A stretch of DNA of 21,964 bases from positions 1 to 21,964 of the forward strand of contig CABULX010000023.1 of assembly GCA_902492545.1 (NCBI GenBank), written 5' to 3'. The DNA comes from an uncultured Collinsella sp. (GTDB lineage Bacteria; Actinomycetota; Coriobacteriia; Coriobacteriales; Coriobacteriaceae). The notes under the pieces were generated by a model that saw only the letters and a list, made by a program, of their open reading frames with translations, did no database searches and was not told the origin of the DNA. Numbering within the stretch: the stretch's first letter is position 1; the number at the start of each line of letters is the position of its first letter. This document shows, piece after piece, positions 17,589-21,964 of this stretch. A program made the position numbers and the translations under genes.

Positions 17589-17653
17589 GTTGCGGTGAAA
17601 TAGTTCCTGTTTTTGGGGTCTTGCAGCCTAATCAAGAACTATTCCACCGCAAC
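17589..17653. repeat. Structured hairpin element, copy 1
   Basis: Two 21-nt arms (17589-17609 and 17633-17653) enclose a 23-nt loop that starts TTT and ends CTAAT. The arm follows the pattern TTGCGGTGANATANNNNCTG. Two of the 21 pairs are A.C or C.A on the + strand but become G.U wobbles on the - strand. There is no U-tract right after either arm, so it is not a standard terminator. It shares arm pattern, loop length, loop ends and an upstream CTCCTCA with the element at 20696-20770. The function is unknown. Confidence 0.85.
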
Positions 17654-17668
17654 TTCTTGCTCGTCTTT

Positions 17669-17699
17669 TTGGGATGGGGCCGTTTCGGTTTGGTAAAAT
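17669..17699 (+). promoter_or_regulatory. Possible promoter of selC
   Basis: TAAAAT at 17694-17699 is a good -10 and ends 12 nt before the tRNA-Sec 5' end. The only -35 candidate is TTGGGA at 17669-17674, with a long 19-nt spacer. Stand-alone transcription of selC is supported by the strong terminator right after it. This is inferred by eye. Confidence 0.4.
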
Positions 17700-17711
17700 A
17701 CCGTCGCACTT

Positions 17712-17808
17712 GGGAACGGATGGGCTCCGGTGGGCTCCGCGGTCCTCAAAACCGTTGCGAGGCGTGCAAAACGTCTTGGATGTGTTCGATTCACATACGT
17801 TCCCGCCA
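17712..17808 (+). tRNA. selC: tRNA-Sec (anticodon TCA)
   Basis: A 97-nt gene ending in encoded CCA that folds like bacterial tRNA-Sec (E. coli selC is 95 nt). Acceptor: GGGAACGG with ACGTTCCC, seven pairs plus a G.A at the eighth. D stem: 6 bp GGGCTC/GGGCTC (two G.U) with the 4-nt loop CGGT. Anticodon stem: GCGGT/ACCGT. Anticodon loop: CCTCAAA, with TCA at 17746-17748. Long variable arm: 7 bp GAGGCGT/ACGTCTT, loop GCAAA. T arm: ATGTG-TTCGATT-CACAT, 5 bp, giving the Sec-type 8+5 geometry. Discriminator G. Oddity: base 33 (17745) is C where nearly all tRNAs have U. Location downstream of selA-selB supports the call. Confidence 0.93.
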
Positions 17809-17816
17809 TACGCTAC

Positions 17817-17872
17817 CAGCGCTTTTGTGCTCGCGGTCTTGCTGCGTGCCGCAAAGGCGCTGTTTTATTTTT
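17817..17872 (+). terminator. Intrinsic terminator of selC
   Basis: A 13-bp stem (17817-17829 with 17850-17862, CAGCGCTTTTGTG against CGCAAAGGCGCTG, two G.U pairs) with a 20-nt loop is followed by TTTTATTTTT. It starts 8 nt after the CCA end of the tRNA. The rest of the selB-mobA gap (17873-17963) shows no gene and no convincing promoter. Confidence 0.9.
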
Positions 17873-17963
17873 GCATGGGTTTGCCGTGTCGCCTTCCTTT
17901 TCGCCTACGGTAATTGGTCCCGTGCGTTGGGCTTTGAACGTGCCGATGGAGGTGTTTTGCCGT

Positions 17964-18596
17964 ATGACTACCGTAAGACGTGCCGATCTTTCTTGTGTCG
18001 TCCAAGCGGGCGGGCTGTCCTCGCGCATGGGCTGCGATAAGGCGCGCATGGCGTTTTGCGGCGAGCCGCTCATCGAGCGTGTGCTGGGTCGGCTGGCGCC
18101 AGTTGCCGGCGAACTGGTCGTCACGACGTCGCGCCCCTGCGAGCTTGCCCACCTTGAAGAGCGCGCGTTTGGCGGCCTGGTGCCGCGTGTGGTGGCGGAC
18201 CTTGAAGGGCCGGCGGGCGCCATGCGCGGCATCGCGAGCTCGTTGGCTGCGGCTCGGCTGCCTCTCGTGGCGATCGTTGCCTGCGATATGCCGTTTGTCT
18301 CGCCGGAACTCATCGGCGCTCTTGCGGATCGTGTTGAGGTCGAGGCGCTCGACGTGTGCGTGCCGCGCGAGGAGCGGGGGATTGAGCCGCTCTGCGCCGT
18401 CTGGCGCCGTGACGCGTGTGCGCCAGTTGCCCAAGAGCTGCTCGCCTGCGACCGCCAGCGCATTCGCTGCCTGATCAATCGCGTTCAGGCTGGTTATATG
18501 GATGAGCCGCAGATCGTTAGGGTCGCGGGCTCGACGCTCTGCTTCGAAAACGTCAATACGCCCGAGGAGTTTGCGGCGGCCGAGTTACTCGCCTAG
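17964..18596 (+). CDS. mobA: Molybdenum cofactor guanylyltransferase
   Basis: The ATG at 17964 is chosen because GGAGGTG lies 9 nt upstream and the protein then begins just before the family signature; the open frame back to 17730 runs through the selC gene. It has 210 residues (194 in E. coli MobA). It transfers GMP from GTP to molybdopterin, making the MGD cofactor needed by DMSO-reductase-family enzymes such as the one encoded at 11971 and formate dehydrogenases. Motifs: QAGGLSSRMGCDKARMAF (the usual first Leu of LAGG is Gln here), EGPAGAMRGIASSL, and VACDMPFVSPELI. A downstream Se/S-carrier-like gene follows after 15 nt, so the two are probably one transcript. Confidence 0.92.
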   Translation: MTTVRRADLSCVVQAGGLSSRMGCDKARMAFCGEPLIERVLGRLAPVAGELVVTTSRPCELAHLEERAFGGLVPRVVADLEGPAGAMRGIASSLAAARLPLVAIVACDMPFVSPELIGALADRVEVEALDVCVPREERGIEPLCAVWRRDACAPVAQELLACDRQRIRCLINRVQAGYMDEPQIVRVAGSTLCFENVNTPEEFAAAELLA

Positions 18597-18611
18597 ACGA
18601 TTGGAGTTGCC

Positions 18612-19007
18612 ATGTCTCACGATATTTGCCCCGACACGGGGGAGCCTTGCACTTGCGATGGGTCCGAGCCTTGCACCTGCAGCTGTGGCGGCTGTGGACA
18701 TACGGCCGAGGAAGAGGCAGCAGCGGCTGCGTATCGCGAGGCACATCGCGGCGGCCCGTCCGGCGATGCCCTCGACCACGAACGCAAGATCATCGTTTCG
18801 TTCGATAGCACCTTCGATGTGATGGAATGTGAACAGCTGTGCCTTGCCGCCGGCGTGCCCGGGCGCATCATGCCTTTGCCCGGCTCCATTACCGCCGGCT
18901 GCGGGCTGTGCTGGGCCATGCCGTTCTCCGGCGATGCCCTCGCCGCCTTCCGTGCCGCCACCGAAGGCCGCATAACCCCCGCCGACTACCATCAGCTCGT
19001 TCTCTAA
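18612..19007 (+). CDS. Se/S-carrier-like (DUF3343) protein with Cys-rich N-terminus
   Basis: A 131-residue cytoplasmic protein, ATG with GGAG about 8 nt upstream. Residues about 58-131 match the DUF3343 / putative Se-S carrier pattern: ERKIIVSFDSTFDVMECEQL, then PGRIMPLPGSITAGCGLCWAMP with Cys97 and Cys100. DUF3343 domains are often found with selenium-metabolism and YedF/TusA-like proteins. The N-terminal 30 residues hold seven Cys (6, 13, 15, 21, 23, 25, 28) and His30, including a repeated EPCTC; this part resembles no family I recognise and may bind metal or be a thiol/selenol relay. A long Ala/Glu helix links the halves. Position after selAB, selC and mobA suggests a role in selenium or sulfur delivery; this is inference. 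Confidence 0.8.
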   Translation: MSHDICPDTGEPCTCDGSEPCTCSCGGCGHTAEEEAAAAAYREAHRGGPSGDALDHERKIIVSFDSTFDVMECEQLCLAAGVPGRIMPLPGSITAGCGLCWAMPFSGDALAAFRAATEGRITPADYHQLVL

Positions 19008-19011
19008 CCGC

Positions 19012-19053
19012 CAAAACCACCACAAAGGTGCCTGTCCCCAATGTGGTGGTTTG
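19012..19053. repeat. REP-like hairpin downstream of the DUF3343 gene
   Basis: Perfect 11-bp arms AAACCACCACA/TGTGGTGGTTT (19014-19024 and 19042-19052) can extend by CC/GG around one bulged A. The loop is 17 nt (AAGGTGCCTGTCCCCAA). No U-tract follows. It begins 5 nt after the DUF3343 stop. The shape suits a repetitive extragenic palindrome, but only one copy is seen here. Confidence 0.7.
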
Positions 19054-19168
19054 GAACATGTGGACGAAACAGCTTCGAAACACGTGATTTGTGCGTCGGG
19101 TGCTCAAAAACCCTTTTACCTGCATCGTAATCAAATAGAAACATCTGCTCGTCGGCTTATGCGAAACT

Positions 19169-19198
19169 TTGCTGCAACAGTGCGATATTATCCATACT
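19169..19198 (+). promoter_or_regulatory. Weak candidate promoter for gdhA
   Basis: The 19054-19264 stretch is clearly more AT-rich than its neighbours and holds no gene. TTGCTG (19169-19174) and CATACT (19193-19198) are 18 nt apart; TATTAT at 19186-19191 is an alternative -10 without a fitting -35. No operator palindrome is recognised. The exact start cannot be decided by eye. Confidence 0.3.
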
Positions 19199-19264
19199 CG
19201 ATAAAGCTCGCGGCGCATAGGGCGCCTCGAACGACATTTTTCTTTTCCATCAATTGGAGGAAGC

Positions 19265-20620
19265 ATGAGCTACACGCAGAAAGTTCTCGACGAGCTCAAG
19301 GCCCGCTATCCCGAGCAGCCTGAGTTCATCCAGGCCGCGACCGAGATCCTCGGCACCATCCAGCCGGCACTCGACGCCCACCCCGAGTACGAGGAGGCCG
19401 CCCTGCTGGAGCGCCTCGTCGAGCCCGAGCGCATCGTCATGTTCCGTGTTCCCTGGGTCGACGACCAGGGCAAGGTCCAGGTCAACCGCGGCTACCGCGT
19501 CGAGTTCAACTCTGCCATTGGACCCTACAAGGGCGGCCTGCGCTTTAACCCGACGGTCACCCTGGGCATGCTCAAGTTCCTGGGTCTGGAGCAGATCCTC
19601 AAGAACAGCCTGACCACCCTTCCCATGGGCGGCGGCAAGGGCGGCTCCGACTTTGACCCCAAGGGCAAGTCCAACAACGAGATCATGCACTTCTGCCAGT
19701 CCTTTATGACCGAGCTCTATCGCCACATTGGCCCCAACACCGACGTTCCCGCAGGCGACCTGGGCGTTGGCGGCCGCGAGGTTGCCTACCTGTTCGGTCA
19801 GTACAAGCGCCTGACCAACGAGTGGACCGGCGTCCTTACCGGCAAGGGTCTCTCCTTTGGCGGCTCGCTCGCCCGTACCGAGGCCACCGGCTACGGTCTG
19901 GCCTACTTTGTGGACGAGTACCTCAAGAGCCGCGGCGACTCCTTCGAGGGCAAGAACGTCGTCGTTCACGGCTCCGGCAATGTCGCCATCTACGCCGTCC
20001 AGAAGGTTTCCCAGCTCGGCGGCAAGGTGCTCGCCTGCTCCGACACCCACGGCTGGGTCGAGGATCCCGACGGCATCGACTACACCGTGCTCGAGCACGT
20101 CTACAACAAGAAGCGCTCCGGCCACGACAAGGGCGTTACGCTCGCTATGTACGTCGACGAGAAGCCCAACGCCACGTGGCACGAGGGCGACGGCCGCGGC
20201 GTGTGGCAGCTTCCCTGCGATATCGCGCTGCCCTGCGCTCGCGAGAACACGTTGCTGCTCGAGGACGCCCAGGCGCTCGTCGCCAACGGCTGCAAGGTGG
20301 TCGGCGAGGGCGCGAACATGCCCACGACCATCGAAGCCACGACCTACTTCCAGGAGAACGGCGTCGCCTTTATGCCCGGTAAGGCTGCCAACGCCGGTGG
20401 CGTGCTCGTGTCCGGCCTGGAGATGAGCCAGAACGCCGAGCACCTGTCCTGGACCTTCGAGGAGGTCGACGGCAAGCTCGAGCAGCTCATGCGCGGCATG
20501 TTCCACAACGTGGACGACACCGCCAAGGAGTACGGCCAGGAGGGCAACTTTGTCATGGGCGCCAACATCGCCGGCTTCCTGAAGGTCGCCGACGCTATGC
20601 TCGCCCAGGGCGTCTGCTAA
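19265..20620 (+). CDS. gdhA: Glutamate dehydrogenase (NADP-type)
   Basis: A 451-residue hexameric-type GDH (447 in E. coli) that aminates 2-oxoglutarate to glutamate. Motifs: GPYKGGLRFNPTVTLGMLKF, the catalytic-lysine segment LPMGGGKGGSDFDPKGKS with Lys125, the catalytic aspartate in PAGDLGVGGREV (Asp165), and a Rossmann segment VVVHGSGNVAIYAVQKV. The ATG has GGAGG 4 nt upstream, a strong site. Codon bias is extreme, suggesting high expression. It stands alone: its own upstream region and a strong terminator downstream. Cofactor preference for NADPH is inferred from the overall resemblance to the E. coli-type enzyme. Confidence 0.96.
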   Translation: MSYTQKVLDELKARYPEQPEFIQAATEILGTIQPALDAHPEYEEAALLERLVEPERIVMFRVPWVDDQGKVQVNRGYRVEFNSAIGPYKGGLRFNPTVTLGMLKFLGLEQILKNSLTTLPMGGGKGGSDFDPKGKSNNEIMHFCQSFMTELYRHIGPNTDVPAGDLGVGGREVAYLFGQYKRLTNEWTGVLTGKGLSFGGSLARTEATGYGLAYFVDEYLKSRGDSFEGKNVVVHGSGNVAIYAVQKVSQLGGKVLACSDTHGWVEDPDGIDYTVLEHVYNKKRSGHDKGVTLAMYVDEKPNATWHEGDGRGVWQLPCDIALPCARENTLLLEDAQALVANGCKVVGEGANMPTTIEATTYFQENGVAFMPGKAANAGGVLVSGLEMSQNAEHLSWTFEEVDGKLEQLMRGMFHNVDDTAKEYGQEGNFVMGANIAGFLKVADAMLAQGVC

Positions 20621-20647
20621 ATCTTCGCGCGACATAGCATGTGATGA

Positions 20648-20677
20648 GGCTCCCAGCTATCCGGCTGGGAGCCTTTT
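20648..20677 (+). terminator. Intrinsic terminator of gdhA
   Basis: A perfect 10-bp stem GGCTCCCAGC/GCTGGGAGCC (20648-20657 with 20664-20673), with 6-nt loop TATCCG, is followed by TTTTCT. It starts 27 nt after the gdhA stop. Confidence 0.93.
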
Positions 20678-20695
20678 CTATCCCGGAGGACTCCT

Positions 20696-20770
20696 CATAA
20701 CTTGCGGTGATATACGGACTGTTTAGCGCCCCAGAACGGCTAATCAGTCCGTATATCACCGCAAGTTATG
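20696..20770. repeat. Structured hairpin element, copy 2 (perfect 26-bp arms)
   Basis: Arms 20696-20721 and 20745-20770 are perfect 26-nt inverse complements around a 23-nt loop. The loop starts TTT and ends CTAAT. Inside it, TTAGC (20723-20727) and GCTAA (20739-20743) can add five more pairs after one T.T mismatch. The inner 21 nt of the arm match copy 1 at 17589-17653 in pattern (TTGCGGTGANATANNNNCTG), and both have CTCCTCA just upstream. It lies 18 nt after the gdhA terminator, about 80 nt before the next gene. No U-tract follows. The function is unknown. Confidence 0.9.
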
Positions 20771-20849
20771 GATGGGTGGGTGGATTTTGTCCTAAAACGG
20801 TGTGCGGCCCCTCGTTTGGTACACTTAAACGTACTGGACAAGTGAAGAG

Positions 20850-21764
20850 ATGGGGGAGAACGTGCTCAAGTTCGGTACCTACGTCCGTGTTGGAAACGCG
20901 GCCGAAGCCTATGAGCTCTTACAGAAGAACCGCAACAACAAGATTGTGGGCGGCGGCATCTGGATGCGCCTGGGTTCGCGTCGCGTGGCGACGGCGATTG
21001 ACCTTTCGGCCTGCGGACTCGATCAGATCGAGGAGACCGAGACCGAGTTTCGCATCGGTGCTATGTGTACCCTGCGTCAGCTCGAGCGCCATGCCGAGCT
21101 CAACGCGCTTGTTAACAACGTCTTTGAGTTTGCCGTCCACGATATCGTGGGCGTGCAGCTGCGCAATACCGCCACGGTGGGCGGCAGCATTTACGGCCGC
21201 TTTGGCTTCTCGGACGTGTTTTCCGCCTTCCTCGCGCTCGATTCCTATGTTGAGCTGACGGGCGCCGGCCGCGTGCCGCTCGCGGAGTTCGTGGGCATGG
21301 GCTACGTGCGCGACGTGATTGAGCACGTGGTGGTCGTTAAGCACGATTACCGCGCAAGCTATGAGGCCGTGCGCAAGGCCGCGACCGACTTCCCCTCGCT
21401 CAACGTCACCGCCGCCTGGTGGGACAACAGCTGGCATGTCACCGTGGGTGCCCGCCCGCTGCGCGCGACCCTGCTGCAGGGCGAGGCATGCGGCCTTGCC
21501 GCCGAGCAGCCTTCCGAGGACGAGCTGCGCACCCTGGCCGCGTCCGTACGCGCGCTGAGCTACGGCACCAACCTGTGGGGCTCGGCAGACTACCGCCGTC
21601 GCATCTCGGCCCCGCTCGCCATCCAGGCTGTGCGTCGCGCCGCCGGCATCGAGCTTTCGGCCGCGCTTGCCCGCGAGCTCGAGACCGTGCAAGTGCCTAA
21701 GTTCGCCACGGACGAGTATTCCTGCCGCCGCGTGCCCGGCGTCGATTCTAGTGAGGTGCGCTAA
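20850..21764 (+). CDS. Xanthine dehydrogenase-type FAD-binding subunit
   Basis: A 304-residue protein of the molybdenum-hydroxylase FAD-subunit family (CoxM/XdhB-like). Seen: FGTYVRVGNAAEAYELLQKN, the first FAD loop KIVGGGIWMRLG (GGGIW where many have GGTD), and the second FAD motif VQLRNTATVGGSIYGRFGFS followed by DVFSAFLALDSYVELTG. It would pass electrons from the [2Fe-2S] subunit to NAD or another acceptor. Start is uncertain: ATG 20850 with a weak GAAGAG, or GTG 20862 close behind GGGGGAG, which gives a more typical N-terminus. The stop overlaps the next ATG by one base. The molybdenum-binding subunit is presumably beyond the window. The substrate (xanthine, purine or other) cannot be told. 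Confidence 0.88.
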   Translation: MGENVLKFGTYVRVGNAAEAYELLQKNRNNKIVGGGIWMRLGSRRVATAIDLSACGLDQIEETETEFRIGAMCTLRQLERHAELNALVNNVFEFAVHDIVGVQLRNTATVGGSIYGRFGFSDVFSAFLALDSYVELTGAGRVPLAEFVGMGYVRDVIEHVVVVKHDYRASYEAVRKAATDFPSLNVTAAWWDNSWHVTVGARPLRATLLQGEACGLAAEQPSEDELRTLAASVRALSYGTNLWGSADYRRRISAPLAIQAVRRAAGIELSAALARELETVQVPKFATDEYSCRRVPGVDSSEVR

Positions 21765-21964
21765 TGGCTGCCAAACTCATCGATCTTTCCTTTACGCTCA
21801 ACGGCCGCAAGGTCAAGGTCCAGATTGCCCCCGACACCATGCTCTTTGCGCTTTTGCGCGAGCAGGGTTGCGCGTCGGTGCGCTGTGCCTGCGAAACCAC
21901 CAACTGCGGCCTGTGCACGGTGTGGCTCGACGGCGACCCGGTGCTGAGCTGCTCGGTTCCCGCC
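21764..21964 (+). CDS. Xanthine dehydrogenase-type [2Fe-2S] subunit (3' end outside window)
   Basis: Partial: the first 67 residues. It is the small ferredoxin-like subunit of molybdenum hydroxylases. The N-terminal plant-type [2Fe-2S] site is visible as Cys43/48/51/63 (CETTNCGLCTVWLDGDPVLSC spread over 43-63), matching C-x4-C-x2-C-x11-C. Cys36 and Cys41 precede it; Cys36 fits the conserved GC, whereas Cys41 is extra. The usual GECGAC is TNCGLC here. The ATG overlaps the FAD-subunit stop by one base (TAATG), so the two are translationally coupled. The second half, with the second cluster, is missing. Confidence 0.9.
   Translation, partial: MAAKLIDLSFTLNGRKVKVQIAPDTMLFALLREQGCASVRCACETTNCGLCTVWLDGDPVLSCSVPA

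Noticed and set aside
17589..17653. Hairpin copy 1 as a selB terminator
   Set aside because: No U-tract directly after the stem on either strand, and the same structure recurs next to an already perfect gdhA terminator.
17730..17963. Upstream extension of the mobA reading frame
   Set aside because: It would translate through most of the tRNA-Sec gene and its terminator. The ATG at 17964 has a good ribosome site and starts the MobA fold correctly.
19250..20635. 461-residue minus-strand open frame exactly covering gdhA
   Set aside because: Antisense shadow of a strongly codon-biased gene. The sense frame is an unmistakable glutamate dehydrogenase.
20707..21258. 183-residue plus-strand frame starting inside hairpin copy 2
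   Set aside because: Out of frame with the FAD subunit and without ribosome site or family resemblance.
1..21964. CRISPR array, insertion sequence, prophage or riboswitch
   Set aside because: No regularly spaced direct repeats, transposase, integrase or phage genes were seen, and no riboswitch consensus was recognised in the leaders.

Overview
The window is high-GC, densely coded and entirely on the + strand. Third codon positions are almost always G or C, and gene order and protein style point to a gut anaerobe of the Coriobacteriia, most likely Collinsella or a close relative. This is inferred from gene content and codon bias, not from a database match. The inventory is that of a strict fermenter: a hydrogen-evolving group 4 NiFe hydrogenase, a formate channel, the selenocysteine machinery, molybdopterin enzymes and an NADP-type glutamate dehydrogenase.

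Layout. (1) 1-11849: a tightly packed formate-hydrogenlyase-2 (Hyf) operon, hyfB(partial)-hyfC-hyfD-hyfE-hyfF-hyfG-hyfH-hyfI-hyfJ/hycH-hycI-focA. It closes with a clear intrinsic terminator at 11872-11906. HyfB, HyfD and HyfF are three antiporter-like membrane subunits. HyfC and HyfE anchor the complex. HyfG/HyfI form the NiFe core, HyfH carries electrons, HycH/HycI mature the large subunit and FocA moves formate. No formate dehydrogenase subunit and no hyfA are visible; they may lie upstream. (2) 11971-14088: a cytoplasmic bis-MGD oxidoreductase with a Cys (not Sec) metal-ligand position and unknown substrate. (3) 14141-19007: a selenium/molybdenum block, selA-selB (4-nt overlap), a hairpin element, the tRNA-Sec gene selC with its own likely promoter and strong terminator, mobA, and a small Se/S-carrier-like (DUF3343) protein with a Cys-rich N-terminus. 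(4) 19265-20620: gdhA with its own terminator. (5) 20850-end: start of a xanthine-dehydrogenase-type operon, FAD subunit followed by a [2Fe-2S] subunit cut by the window end.

How it fits together: SelA, SelB and selC let the cell make selenoproteins, typically a formate dehydrogenase feeding a Hyf complex. MobA supplies the MGD cofactor that such formate dehydrogenases and the 11971 enzyme need. The DUF3343 protein and the molybdenum hydroxylase operon hint at further selenium or sulfur handling.

The least explained structure is a pair of intergenic hairpin elements (17589-17653 and 20696-20770). They share arm architecture, an identical 23-nt loop length and six compensatory base-pair changes. 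They look like members of one structured repeat family. A third, unrelated hairpin lies at 19012-19053.
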